Assembly (NCBI GenBank): GCA_025617745.1
Contig: CM046857.1
Span: 25,327,761 to 25,391,760, forward strand
Source of the DNA: Heliocidaris erythrogramma
Lineage: Eukaryota > Echinodermata > Echinoidea > Camarodonta > Echinometridae
Direction of reading: 5' to 3'
DNA length: 64,000 bases
The notes beneath the pieces were generated by a model, which was given only the letters and a program-made list of their open reading frames with translations, did not search any database and was not told the DNA's origin. The translations under genes and the position numbers were made by a program. Positions 1 through 10,475 of this stretch are shown here, in pieces. How positions within the stretch are numbered: position 1 is the first letter of the stretch; each line of letters begins with the position of its first letter.

Positions 1-919
1 GTTGCTAGGGGCTTCGTTTGCTCGTAGGAGCAGCTGTGTAAAGACGGTAATTAATTTTGTCCAAGGTATTGCCTGATGCGGAAAAAGATATACGATTATC
101 ATGATAGATTGGACAGAGGATCAATTAGCACTCAGGCAATAAATATTTTCGAAAGTGAATATGATAAAGAAGATACTGATGTTTTTTTTTGGTTTTTTTG
201 GTGAGCGCTCTTATTTACAGACTCAATTTTGAAACAAATTGAAAACATCCGTGACAAAATTTACCTACTATTACAGTTCATAGTTACAATGACAGTTCAA
301 AAATTCAAAGCAAACCACGAACTGTCATAAGAATATCATATCTTATTTATATTGCTTTATATTAGCACTAACGTTTTGTGTCGTTTAATTTGTTCTTGTA
401 TTTGCTTTGCTAAATTTAGTTGGTAACAGGACATGTTTAAATAATTGGAATGAAAACTGTGACCATCATTAGATGTACGTCATGGCATAAGAAACATGAA
501 AACAAATATTTAAGTTGTTTAAGAGTGACGATGTCTTTTGAATATTTTTTTAAAGACAGATTTTTTCTTCTTGAAATATGTACATCACCTGTCATCTATT
601 TTCTGATATATGTCATTGTACATTTAATTCGCAGGCCAGTTCAGAGCTAGTCAGGGGCAGTATATTAAATCAGGGGCGGGTTCTGGATTTCGTACATTTA
701 GAAGCAAAATAAACTCCCAAAAATTATTTTTTTTAAAGGGAAAGAGGGAGATGTTTGAAAAGAAGGGTGCGGGGGGCATTTAGGTTTTGGGTGTTTAAAT
801 GATCCCAGTCCAAGAGTAGATACTTATTTCATGGTTTTCTTTTTACCCAGGGTAGCCACTTCAGTTATCAAACTGCTCTTCCAGCGGGCCCTGCATAAAT
901 GTTATTATGCAGGTGTCAT
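1..919. other. Presumed intron of the upstream homeobox gene
   Basis: No coding signal is visible. The stretch is AT-rich with short T and A runs. Because the exon at 1138 begins in mid-homeodomain just after a splice acceptor, the sequence to its left should be the last intron of that gene. This is inferred from the exon, not shown by anything in the stretch itself. Confidence 0.6.
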
Positions 920-1062
920 TACTAATAATAATTATGCCGAACGCCTGGCTAGGAGGCAGAAGGTCCCATTTTTGAAGTCTTTGGTATGACTCGGCCGGGG
1001 TTCGAACCCACGGCCTCCCGTTTATGAGGCGGGCGCTCTAACCACCTGAGCCAACATGCCCG
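920..1062 (-). mobile_element. tRNA-derived SINE in the last intron of the upstream homeobox gene
   Basis: On the minus strand, reading from about 1061 downward, there is a tRNA-like head: a box A-like stretch (about 1038-1053), an anticodon-like arm with CAT in the loop, and a clear box B, GGTTCGAACCCC, at about 998-1009. The acceptor stem cannot form because the sequence after the T arm does not pair with the 5' end, so this is a SINE head and not a tRNA gene. A short AAT-rich tail lies at about 930-942. It sits only about 75 bp from the splice acceptor at 1137. Confidence 0.7.
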
Positions 1063-1137
1063 GTTTGATTATGTTCCGAATCCTAACCTATATGTTCTTT
1101 CGTAATAATTATTTGTAAACTCTCATGTTCATTGCAG

Positions 1138-1860
1138 GTGTGGTTTCAAAACCGAAGAGCAAAATGGCGGAAGCATGAGCGAACCTGCGGCAAACAGATA
1201 TCGAATTCATCAAAGAAAAGCGACCCTTCCCAGACAGAACCGAAAGGTTTTTCCAAGTCAGAAGGTACAGAAGCTTCCAGAAAGATGCCCTATCCCTTTA
1301 TAAGTTTAGCGAAAGGAGGCAAGACTTCGTTGTCGGATACGAGATTGAATCAATCATCTCATCATCAACAGCGTGATCGTCATCCGTTTCGAGCCGATAT
1401 CGTGAAAGACGTTAGTCGACAGATGATCTTTCCACTTTGTCCGACATCTCCAACTTCATCCCCTTCACTTCTTCCTCTCCAATCATCTCGTCATTCGTAC
1501 CTGCCTTTATTCTGTCATCGTTTCCCTCTTCATTATCATCACGATCATCATCAAAATACGATTCCCGATTCGCAAACGGCATCGTCAAAGTGTGCTGTTG
1601 CCCATAATGCAAGTGCGCCATCTCCGCCAACAACTGACCCTTCTTTTCTCTTGCTACACTCATCTCCACTTCTGACGCAGGCGACAGCTCAGAATTTGGT
1701 TCCTTCCATTTCGCGCGGATCAGAGATGGAGAGCTGCAGACGATCTCCTGCTGAACCGCGCATGCGTGTGACGTCAGATGACAGGCAAGCCAATAGCATC
1801 GCAATATTGAGGCAAAGGGCTAAATCCATTGAACACGCTATGGAAAATGATGACTTCTGA
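1138..1860 (+). CDS. Terminal coding exon of a PRD-class (paired-like) homeobox gene
   Basis: The exon encodes 240 residues. It opens with the recognition-helix end of a homeodomain (V47, W48, F49, Q50, N51, R53, through E60), so this is a Q50 DNA-binding transcription factor expected to act in the nucleus. The exon begins immediately after an AG acceptor (1136-1137) at codon boundary 46/47, the usual intron site of many PRD-class genes. The rest is rich in Ser, Pro and His, with a His cluster at about residues 132-138. Residues 219-232 (N-S-I-A-I-L-R-Q-R-A-K-S-I-E) resemble an OAR motif, with two extra residues before the E-H pair. A TGA ends the frame at 1858-1860. The residues following the homeodomain (H-E-R-T-C-G-K) do not match the K-K-G-P-G-R-P extension typical of UNC-4/UNCX, so I do not assign it to that family. 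The start and most of the homeodomain lie upstream of the window, and the exact subfamily is unresolved. Confidence 0.88.
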   Translation: MWFQNRRAKWRKHERTCGKQISNSSKKSDPSQTEPKGFSKSEGTEASRKMPYPFISLAKGGKTSLSDTRLNQSSHHQQRDRHPFRADIVKDVSRQMIFPLCPTSPTSSPSLLPLQSSRHSYLPLFCHRFPLHYHHDHHQNTIPDSQTASSKCAVAHNASAPSPPTTDPSFLLLHSSPLLTQATAQNLVPSISRGSEMESCRRSPAEPRMRVTSDDRQANSIAILRQRAKSIEHAMENDDF

Positions 1861-2510
1861 AAAAATAATAATAGAAAAACACCACTGAATTGTTTAGTCG
1901 CAACTCCATAAGCAAAAACAAACAAACAAACCAAATCCAGGTTTTGTAAATATCATTTTCAACCTTATTTCATATTTTGTCCCAGGATGATGTGAATCTG
2001 TAATAAGTATATTAAAGACTGACGAACCTATATCTAACAAGGCAAAAGTTCAATAATGATATGTTGATGCCATGTTTGTAACTTCATTCGCAAAATTAAC
2101 ATAAACAACCTTCCATTTATAATATGTCAGGTGGGTTTTTTCGGATTGAAAGCTTTGTGAAAGTTAGGAAAGATTAGAATGATCATTGCAACATCAAACA
2201 CTGCCACATCTTCAAAGTGGCAACTGAGCTTTATTACTGTTTTTTTCTAAAGGGCTAGTCAGACTTACGATATAGCGATAGCGATAACTATATTTTTCAT
2301 TAGAATTTTTTTTTTCATTTTGTTTTGTTTTTGTTTTGTTTTGTTTGTTGTTGTTTTTTGTTGGGGGGGGGGGGGAGGAGGGGGGGGGGGGGGAAGTGAG
2401 GTATGAGAATAGAAACGTATTTTGTATGATTTGAATTTATATTATTGATTTATATACGTATTATGAAACTTGTGTTTTGTGATTTCATGTATTATGAGGA
2501 AGGAAATAAA
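1861..2510 (+). other. Probable 3' UTR of the upstream homeobox gene
   Basis: This is AT-rich non-coding sequence directly after the stop codon. Two polyadenylation signals are possible: ATTAAA at 2011-2016 and AATAAA at 2505-2510. A G tract (2363-2393) lies between them. The true transcript end cannot be chosen from sequence alone. Confidence 0.4.
2363..2393 (+). repeat. Long G tract
   Basis: There is a run of 13 G, a short interruption (A/G), then about 15 more G. It is preceded by a T/G-rich stretch. The tract can form G-quadruplex structure and is also prone to assembly length error. Confidence 0.95.
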
Positions 2511-2723
2511 AATATCATTTAAAACAACAAATTAGAGGTCCACCCTATACATGTCCAACTATTAACATACTTACACGTACACACAACATAGCAAGGTGTA
2601 CCTTTAACTGACAATCTCTTTGTCGGTATCGTTATCGGACATGTCTGACTTGCCCTTAACACGAATTTAAACTCAAACTTTGTCCATCACTTTCAATTTT
2701 TAATTTTAACGGTGTAATTATGC

Positions 2724-2921
2724 AGAAAACACGATAAAAACTACTTTCGATAAATAAACTCAAGACAATTTCAATAGCGCTGTCTGTCACCTTTAGAAAT
2801 GTGCGAACATTACAATCGCGTATTACATAATCCGAACCTGATTTCTATGGGCACTACAATAGGCCTTTGAAATTGCCCTTGAGTTTATTTTTCGAAAGTA
2901 GTTTTTATCGTGTTAGAAGTT
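2724..2921. mobile_element. MITE, family A, copy 1
   Basis: Inverted arms at about 2728-2774 and 2867-2914 share core AACACGATAAAAACTACTTT and are near-identical over about 47 bp. The centre is non-coding. A 7-bp ATTATGC occurs just outside both ends (2717-2723 and 2922-2928) and is a possible target duplication. A diverged relative lies at 44573-44740. Confidence 0.75.
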
Positions 2922-3499
2922 ATTATGCGTCACGACAATGCCTGTGCATCTCCGTGTAGATTTTCCATTAATCATGCCATTCAGTGATTTCCTGGACTAT
3001 GACTATGCCACCTACGTTGGCTACCAACATGAAATAGAGCAAACTGTATAATTTTGAGGAAAAGCTTATTTCGTCTTGCAGCCATTGGAGTAAAATGCAA
3101 GAATGAACAGTGGATTTTCATGATTTTTTTTTTCCAGTTTGAATTTTGTATGTTTCCCCCGTACTATTGATATCATAGCACAATATAGAATTTGTACACG
3201 GTTATGTAGAAATCACAAATGTTTTTAAAATTACTTTTGATGAATGAAGTTACTTGGCGAAAATCCAAGATTAGCTTTGAAATGTTTTAACAGTTCCTCC
3301 ACTTGTTTTCTTTTACCATTGTCTGTTCCAGTCTCCCTTCCTTATAACACCTTCAAACTCCTTTGGTCTTTGTTCATAATTTTGTCAAATTGCTCTAGAT
3401 ATTTTGTCTTTTTTGTTGTTGCATGTTTGATGTTGGCACCGACGTAAGCCTATTCCAAATAATTTGGTCAGCATCCTGAACATCTGAACATGTTATTGA
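2922..3499. other. Non-coding, nothing recognised
   Basis: AT-rich unique-looking sequence. Short frames are present but have no recognisable domain. Confidence 0.6.
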
Positions 3500-3876
3500 G
3501 CTTAAAGGGAATGTTGACTTCTGGGATAGGTGAAACATAATTTGTGAGCTTTCTCATCCCTTTTATCTCAGTTTGGAATAAAATCGTTCTAGAAATTTCC
3601 CCTGAAAAGCATTGCTCTTCAAATGCCCTCATATTCGAAATATGATCATGATGATGAGAAATACCTGAAGTCACATGTATGTACCCATTTCTGTGTGCAG
3701 TGCATGTACTTTTCAGCGAGATCGGGTCAATTTCTTATCATTCTGACCGGCGATTCCAAAACCTCACAAATATACACTAATTCTTATGTAGACATGATCA
3801 ACCTTTCCCAATTGCTTTGAGACAGTTTCTGTCACATTGTAATCCAATGACCAGAATTCAGCTTTATCTTTAAACA
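3500..3876. mobile_element. MITE, family B, copy 1 (most complete)
   Basis: The ends are inverted relatives of each other: the left end reads CTTAAAGGGAA then GACTTCTGG, and the right end reads CCAGAATTCAG then TTTATCTTTAAACA. The left ~60 % recurs at 8069-8272. The right ~40 % recurs inverted at 41268-41410. No coding capacity. Confidence 0.7.
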
Positions 3877-5627
3877 TTGCATTTTATTTGAAATGTGTGA
3901 TAAGGTGTGATAAGGTGTCAAGAATTTAACCATTTCAAAGTACATGTATATCTATCCTCAGGGGGTTCAATTCATCACATAATGTCTAGTTTTATTTGAG
4001 CAATAGCCTACCAGTAATAATGTAATAAAGTGGAATAATCATACTTCCTTAATTTTCGATTGTATTAAACGATTAGAACATAAACCCAATTAAGTGTATG
4101 TCATATCATAGCCCCAAGCACCACATGAATATAAATTGTATTGTATATTACATCAGAATCGTACCTGTATTATGACCTGTCATGAGTCCCGGAAGGCACC
4201 ATGAACCTGGTGTAAATGTTTACAAGTTCTTTTATATGAAATAAAGACTTGCTAACAATCACCATGATAACTCAAAATTAGAAGTTGCTGCAAAGTTGGG
4301 TTTTTTCTTCTAATAAACATTATATCATTTACCATGTTAAAGCATAAATCCACCATTCTTCTGCATGGCCTTCAATCCCCAAAGACATTTTCTGTAGTTA
4401 CAGTGCTTCAAAATATCAGTCATCTGTTGTTGTTATCTTACGATACATGCAAAACCAATATTCAAACGGTGAGCCAACTCAAATGAAAATTCTGTTGGTT
4501 TGAATGTGACGCTGTACGACACACAATTAATGAAATCTAAAACTTCTTTTTCAGCCCCAAAACCTTTGATTATGCATTATTTAAGGTTTAATCTACTCAC
4601 AAGTTTTCGTTGTGCATGCTAAGAGGGTTTATTTTTTTTCTTTTTCCCTTATATTTATAATAGTTATTGGGGAGACAGAACGTGGCATGTGTTTCATTAA
4701 AAACCTGTTCATCATTATTCATTAAACCCTATTTCACCCATGAGAAAATGCTATTTAGTCAAGTCGTGAATTCCATCAAATTTGACGGTGCTTCAAAAAA
4801 GTAGCTACCGTGAAAATGAAAAGCGACTGCGTTTTACCTTGATAATGGAAGTGAGGGGCTGAGTACTTCTGTAACGTCATGTGTTAAAAAGATACCGTTT
4901 TGGGCCCAATTCAGTTTCTTCATTTTCATGGTTTGTCGCTTCCCCCGGTAATGATATTTTATCACGTCTCGTGGGCAATTTATTTTTGTTTCTGAAAGTG
5001 TGGTTCATTTTGTGATCGGCAAAAGGGTTGCCTTAATTACGTCTGTCTAGGGACGTGGGTTTGAGTTGGGCGTGAGGGGATTCGCTTTTGTGATTATTGG
5101 AGGTTTTTTTTCGAAAAAAAGGTTTTCAACAAAAGCCTGTTTGGATGTATAAACGTCATTCCTATAGAATGAGAAACTAATTGTATAGTCAATTTTAACA
5201 TGCATATGTCATTCATAGTGTTATTAAACCCTAATTTCTTTCACTCTCATTGATGCATATATTAAATATGTTATATCTGTCATTTGTTCCTGTTAATTGG
5301 AAGATCAGTATACTTAATGATCATGATGGTTAGCCGTTCCAATGATCTCATTACAAAGCAACGAGGATAAGGAGTGTAAAGTGGTAATAATGATCATGAT
5401 GGGGAGGTAATTATATTTGTGGTTGTTGTGGTCAGTTGGTAGTATTTTGTTAGTTTTTTACCGTTGTTGGGGGTGTTGGTAGTCGTGGTGGGTGGTCTTT
5501 GTGATGTACGTGATGGTATATCGTTCGCGATGATCACATTGTCATGATTATCAATTAATTAGTAATAATTATTGATAATTATTAAAAATAAGTTTTGTTT
5601 TATCTATTCTTGTCTTTGTAGCGGAAT
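3877..5627. other. AT-rich non-coding stretch
   Basis: I see no gene or element here. A short tandem GTGTGATAAG occurs twice at about 3895-3915. TAAT-type homeodomain cores are dense around 5540-5590, but that is expected by chance at this base composition. Confidence 0.55.
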
Positions 5628-6395
5628 GGTAATGGTGGAGGTGGTGGTGGTGGGATGGTGGTGATGGTGATGGTGGTGGTGGTGGTGGTGGTGGTGGTGA
5701 TGGTGATGGTGGTGGTGGTGATGGTGGTGGTGATGATGGTGGTGGTAGTGGTGATGGTGGTGGGATGGTGATGGTGGTGGTGATGGTGATGGGGATGTGA
5801 TGGTGGTGGTAGTGGTGGTGGTGGTGGTGGTGATGGTGGTGGGGTGATGGTGGTGATGATGATGGTAGTGGTGGTGATGGTAGTGATGGTGGTGGTGGTA
5901 GTGATGATGGTGGTTTGATGGTGATAGTGGTGGTGATGGTGGTGTGGAGGTGATGGTGGTGAAGGTGGTGGTGGTGAGTGGTGGTGATGGTGGTGTGGTG
6001 GGGAGGGGGTGATGGTGGTGGTGATGATGGTGGTGGTAGTGGTGATGGAGGTGGGATGGTGATGGTGTGGTGATGGTGATGGGGAGGTGAGTGGTGGTAG
6101 TGGTGGTGGTGGTGGTGGGTGATGGTGGTGATGATGATGGTAGTGGTGGTGGTGTGATGGTGGTGATGTGGGGAGTGGGTGATGGTGGTGGTGATGATGG
6201 TGGTGGTAGTGGTGATGGTGGTTTGATGGTGATGGTGGTGGTGATGGTGGTGGGAGGTGATGGTGGTAGTGGTGGTGGTGGTGGTGGTGGTGATGGTGAT
6301 GGGGTGAGGTGGTGATGATGATGGTAGTGGTGGTGGTGGTGGTGGTGGTGATGGTGGTGGTGGTGTGTGAAACGGTGGTCATGGTGGTGGTAGCC
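5628..6395 (+). repeat. GGT/GAT trinucleotide array, about 770 bp
   Basis: This is imperfect tandem GGT and GAT triplets with occasional AGT and single-base slips. The plus strand is almost devoid of C. The long reading frames here (poly-His/Thr on one strand, poly-Val/Gly on the other) are by-products of the repeat and should not be called genes. Confidence 0.95.
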
Positions 6396-6570
6396 ATAAT
6401 GAAGGAGGCTAATGATGACGATGATGATGATAGGAGGGTGAGGAAGAGGATAAGAGGTAGGAGTAAGAGGAGGAATGGATGAGGAAGGAGGGTGGTGACG
6501 TTAATGATGATGATGACGACTATGATGATGATGATGATGATGATAGGAGTAGGGTGAGGAAGAGGATAAG
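6396..6570 (+). repeat. GAT/GGA purine-rich simple repeat
   Basis: A continuation of the array in degenerate form. GATGAT blocks alternate with GAGGAAGAGG-type purine stretches. Confidence 0.85.
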
Positions 6571-6576
6571 AGGGAG

Positions 6577-6822
6577 GATAAAACTGTTATGTTTTATTTT
6601 GCTACTTTAGTACATTCTTATTACTTGTCGTACGTGTACGATAGTCTTGTAGCCATACTAATGTGTTTTCTTAGTGTATTTTTTAATCAGTTATTTAGGT
6701 AAGGACCCCATTGGAAATAAGCCATTTCGACTTTCATGGGCTATCCTGTCATGGTACCTGGTTATGTTTGTATTGCAATATACCTGACGAATAAAATAAA
6801 ATCAAATCAAATCAAATTAGGA
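6577..6822 (+). mobile_element. 3' end fragment of a non-LTR retrotransposon
   Basis: About 230 bp of complex sequence ends in GAATAAAATAAAATC followed by tandem AAATC pentamers (about 6790-6815). A LINE 3' UTR terminating in a short tandem repeat is typical of several LINE clades. No coding remnant is visible. The repeat at 63180-63216 ends in a similar tail. Confidence 0.5.
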
Positions 6823-6829
6823 GAGGAGG

Positions 6830-6936
6830 GCTACGATGATGATGATGATGATGATGGAGATGCTGGCGACGATAATGCTGGTGGGTGTATGAAGAAGGAG
6901 GAGGGTGACTGTTCTGGTGAGTATGGGGGGGGGGGG
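6830..6936 (+). repeat. GAT microsatellite and short G run
   Basis: Tandem GAT at about 6835-6856 is followed by purine-rich sequence and a run of 10 G at 6926-6935. Confidence 0.85.
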
Positions 6937-8068
6937 TTTCATTATTTTCCTTTCTTACTGATAGCAACGGCATCAGTGAGGACATCAGTTATATTTGGGG
7001 AGTTGGTAGAGTTAACCTGTGTTGTAGTTTCGATCGAGGGAGCAGAACAAAAAAGCTGTCATTGGCGCTTTACACCAACAATAATATCAGCATCGGTTTA
7101 TGTGGCGAAGTTCAATATAAACGTAGCTACGTTGTGTGGGGCACCGGTTTCAAATTTGAAAGAAGAAAGCCATCGAGTGAGCGATAGCTTTACGCCATTG
7201 GGGGCTAAGATGAAAACATAAATCCAAAGTGTTTGGACCTTCGGGATAACCAATAAGAACCAACACGAAACATTTGTCATTATAATGATATTAGCAGATA
7301 ATTTTGTTATATTCCACTATAGCTCGTTTACGAAACGCACTCAGAAAACAAAGAAATACAAAAGATATTTCTTTCTTGAAACAGTCGCCATACAGCAAGC
7401 TTTTTAATAAGACCTTCCAAAGATGTTTTAATATTTTCTCTATTTGTCTACGGTGTGTATTTTTAATATAAACAAACCCCTACCATTGTGAGCCATGGTT
7501 CCTTTGCAAGCCATTAATTTCATTTTTTTTTCAATTCATTTTTCTTATTATGTCCTTGCTTGTGTAAAAAAATCAACCAATCCTATGAATTTTTCATAAT
7601 CCTTTTTTTTTTGCACTACCAATTAATTTACCGATTATCGACGGTTGAGTGAGTAACTTTAATACGGATCTGAGGAGTATTGGTCATGAAAGAAATTGTT
7701 ATCAGGAGAGCTTTGGCTATTCAATCCCTACGGAAAATGTCAGACGTTTTGAAAATAGAATTAATCAGGTGAATTCTTGCAAAGCAACCCGGCCATTAAC
7801 TTATTGAATCTGCTAATTTTGAGCCGAGTCAAAGAATTTGTAATTAATTAGGTAGTAATTGTTTTGTCATTGATTCTCCAGCAGAATTTACTTTGAAGAA
7901 AATTTTGATTAATTAGATAGGAGAACACCATCAGTATATGCAAGTTGGAGGCCTAAGAAGACTGAATATAAAAATTGAAGTGATAAAAAAAGATCATATA
8001 GCCAATGTCGGTGGTGATAATGCTGATGATGATATTTCGTTTTTATACAGTGCATACGGTATTACATA
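6937..8068. other. Non-coding, with a TAAT-rich subregion
   Basis: There is no gene. At about 7770-7925 several homeodomain cores cluster (GTAATTAATTAGG, GATTAATTAG) within non-repetitive sequence. This is a weak cis-regulatory candidate. Confidence 0.35.
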
Positions 8069-8272
8069 CTTAAAGGGAAACTTGAGTTCTGGGAAAGGTA
8101 AAAATAATTTGCGAGCTTTCTCATTCTTTTTATGTTAGTTTGGAAGAGTTCCCTGAAAAAGATTGCTCTTCAAATGCTCTCATATCAAAATATGACAAGA
8201 AACAGCTGAAATGTTCGGGCCGAACATTTTTTGTAGTCCCATGTACACATTTCTGTGTGCAGTGCATGTGAC
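8069..8272. mobile_element. MITE, family B, copy 2 (partial)
   Basis: It matches the left and central part of 3500-3715, with the same order of landmarks: AGGGAA end, GAGCTTTCTCAT, GATTGCTCTTCAAATGC, and TTTCTGTGTGCAGTGCATGT. The right part is absent. Confidence 0.7.
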
Positions 8273-8282
8273 TCTCCAACTT

Positions 8283-8402
8283 GGTCAAGCGTGGCAAATG
8301 TGGATTGATACCGATTTGTCAAAGCACAATTTAGGGCTGGAATTCGAACCCCGTACCTTGTGATACTCAGTGCGATGAGTAGTCAACTAGACCACAACAC
8401 TT
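8283..8402 (-). mobile_element. tRNA-derived SINE
   Basis: On the minus strand from about 8402 downward there is a tRNA-like head with box A-like TGGTCTAGTTGAC and box B GGTTCGAATTC. It is followed by a body containing GGCAAATGTGGATT in plus orientation at about 8294-8310. The same body motif occurs in the SINE at 12194-12474. A GAT microsatellite abuts the head. Confidence 0.65.
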
Positions 8403-8411
8403 CAAGTAAGG

Positions 8412-8510
8412 AAGATAAAGATGATGATGATGGTGATGATGATGACGATGATGATGGTGATGATGATGATGATGATGATGATGACGATGACGATAACGAT
8501 AACAATAAGT
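8412..8510 (+). repeat. GAT microsatellite
   Basis: Tandem GAT/GAC triplets with few interruptions. The poly-Ser frame on the minus strand is an artefact of the repeat. Confidence 0.95.
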
Positions 8511-8991
8511 AAATGGTGAACAGATCACGACAACGGCCGCAACGGGGAAAATATGAGGAAGACGATGACAAAATCACGAAATTTCTACTACCAAGAATGC
8601 GATAACAAAATAACACAAATAATGTGCTTACACCCTTTACATAGTACCGTAGGATGCAATATACAGTATGTCCCCAAAATAATTACAATCGGACTTTTAG
8701 TTTTAAAAAAATGGGCAATAATATGAAATATGGTTTAAGATTAGGAAACTATAACTAATTATCTAAATCCCATTCGAGTTGGTTCAGTAGACACGAAGAA
8801 ATAGGGATTTTTGTAACGTGTGTCATAAGTCCTTCCATCCAAGGTTTGACGAAAGAGAGGCTCACAAATCACAATGAACAATTCTACACTCCTTTTCAAT
8901 TGTTTGAAAAGAAAGTTGTTTCGTTTTTATCTGCTATAATCAGATAATTGGTATGGGAATGCTTTATTTATCGTCCTAATTATCATCATTC

Positions 8992-9124
8992 CTGGGGCCT
9001 GTATTATAAAGAGATACAATCAATCTTACGATTGATATCAATTGTAGGTCTATGGCAATCCATGTACTGAAGAGTTACAATTGATCGTAAGATTGATTGT
9101 ATCTCTTCATGGTACAGGCCCCAG
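8992..9124. mobile_element. Small palindromic MITE nested in the TIR element
   Basis: It is 133 bp long with roughly 41-bp inverted arms beginning CTGGGGCCTGTA and containing AGAGATACAATCAATCTTAC. The arms differ at about three positions. A short offset inverted match (CAATTGTA) continues inward. No clear target duplication was seen. Confidence 0.78.
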
Positions 9125-9856
9125 ATGTTATTGTTGTTGCATATAAAAGGCATTTTGATGTTCTTTTCCTAATGAGATGTATCATGCAATGTTAACAAGA
9201 TAAGCAGTTTTCAGAGTTTTTAAGACGTTGGTAATTTATTCTTAAACATTAATGACTGAACGAAATTACGAGGCTGTTTAATGAATGACTTGTCTTGATT
9301 TTTTAAAGGAAGATACTACTTACAGGATTATTTATCTTTGTTAAAAAGTGGTATGCATAACATATGAATATAATAGTACACCTGTGTATTGTGAACAAAA
9401 TATTTTCCTTCATGCATGTCATGTGGATGCCAAGAACATCAAAGTGACAAAAGATGGGAGAAAGGGACCTATGACATGCTCTAAAAATTCCTGTTTCTTG
9501 GTGACTACCAGGTAAAATCGGACGGGTCTTTACTGACTGGAGAATAAATACATGTAGTCCTGGTAGTTGTAATTTCATAATCAAGTATGACTTTTCCTAT
9601 TGCAAAACGATTTCTTTCGTAATTGATACCCAAATGCCGATGTGTTATGTGAGCCTCCCTTTTGTCAAAACTTGGATAGAAGGGGCTTATGACATACGTT
9701 AAAAAAAAATCATTATTTCTTCATGATTACTGAACCAACTCGGATGGGATTTTCGCCGAGATTTAGATAATTTGGTATAGTTTCATAATCTGATAACCCT
9801 GAACCATATTCAGATTGATTCCCAATTTTGAAAACTAATGATTCGGAAAGTCCGAT

Positions 9857-9861
9857 TGTAT

Positions 9862-9916
<55 letters not shown>

Positions 9917-9937
9917 TTTTTTTTTTGGGGGGGGGGG
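9857..9937 (+). repeat. TTTA microsatellite plus T and G runs inside a TIR
   Basis: Fifteen or more TTTA units are followed by about 10 T and 11 G. The equivalent place in the left TIR is simply CCCCAAAATAATT, so the tract is an expansion within the right TIR. Confidence 0.9.
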
Positions 9938-9947
9938 ACATACTGTA

Positions 9948-10238
9948 ATAACTACATAAAAATTTAATTGTAAACATCATTTTCAATAGTGAAAAGAACT
10001 TTAATCCGTATATGTAACCGAATAACATACGAAACATAATTGCTTTTGCAGGACTTGCATAAAATAAGATTCTCTTTTATTCTGTTATCGAACGTTTTTG
10101 GATCTCATTCGCAATGTACATTGACTTGTAACCATGGCAACCTATTATATGTGAATTTATATAGAAAGACTGAATATTAAATTGAAAGCTGAAGAACTTG
10201 ATGGCCCTGAAATATTCTAGATAAGCTACTCTGCCCGT
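9948..10238. other. AT-rich spacer, nothing recognised
   Basis: No coding or repeat signal. Confidence 0.6.
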
Positions 10239-10475
10239 ATCCTTCTTTCTCTGTCTGTCTTTGCCTCTTCCTTCTTCTTCTTATATCATTCTCTTCCCTC
10301 TTCTTTTTTCTTCGTCTCTCTCTCTCCCCTCTCTCTCTCTCACCCTGACGTCTCCGACTCCTCTATCTCTCTCTACACCCTCTCTTCTTTCTTTCTTTCT
10401 CTCTCTCTCTCTGCCTCATCCCTCCCCTCTCTCTCTCCCTCTCTCCTTCTCTTGCCCATTTCTTTCCCTTCTAGA
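10239..10475 (+). repeat. CT-rich polypyrimidine tract
   Basis: An imperfect CT/TTC repeat. The Ser/Leu/Pro-rich frames across it are low-complexity artefacts. Confidence 0.9.

Larger units (their letters stand above)
8664..9945. mobile_element. TIR DNA transposon (non-autonomous), TA target
   Basis: The left end reads TA-CAGTATGTCCCC (8662-8675) and the right end reads its reverse complement through GGGGACATACTG-TA (to 9947), consistent with a TA target duplication. The inverted similarity continues inward for about 200 bp or more on each side (CAATCGGACTTT, AATTATCTAAATC, GTTGGTTCAGTA and GTCATAAG blocks). A third, partial copy of the inner TIR sequence lies at about 9440-9530. There is no transposase frame. 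A smaller foldback element (8992-9124) is nested inside. Confidence 0.82.

Noticed and set aside
983-1061. Possible functional tRNA gene
   Set aside because: Box A and B are good but the acceptor stem does not pair and an anticodon-stem mismatch is present; it fits a SINE head. The tRNA-like heads at 8.3, 12.4, 43.9 and 49.1 kb were rejected for similar reasons.
1412-1934. Minus-strand frames of 130 and 81 codons
   Set aside because: They lie opposite the homeobox exon, whose frame has the recognisable domain.
5600-6397. 265-codon His/Thr/Pro-rich frame on the minus strand
   Set aside because: It is a translation of the GGT/GAT triplet array and carries no non-repetitive coding sequence.
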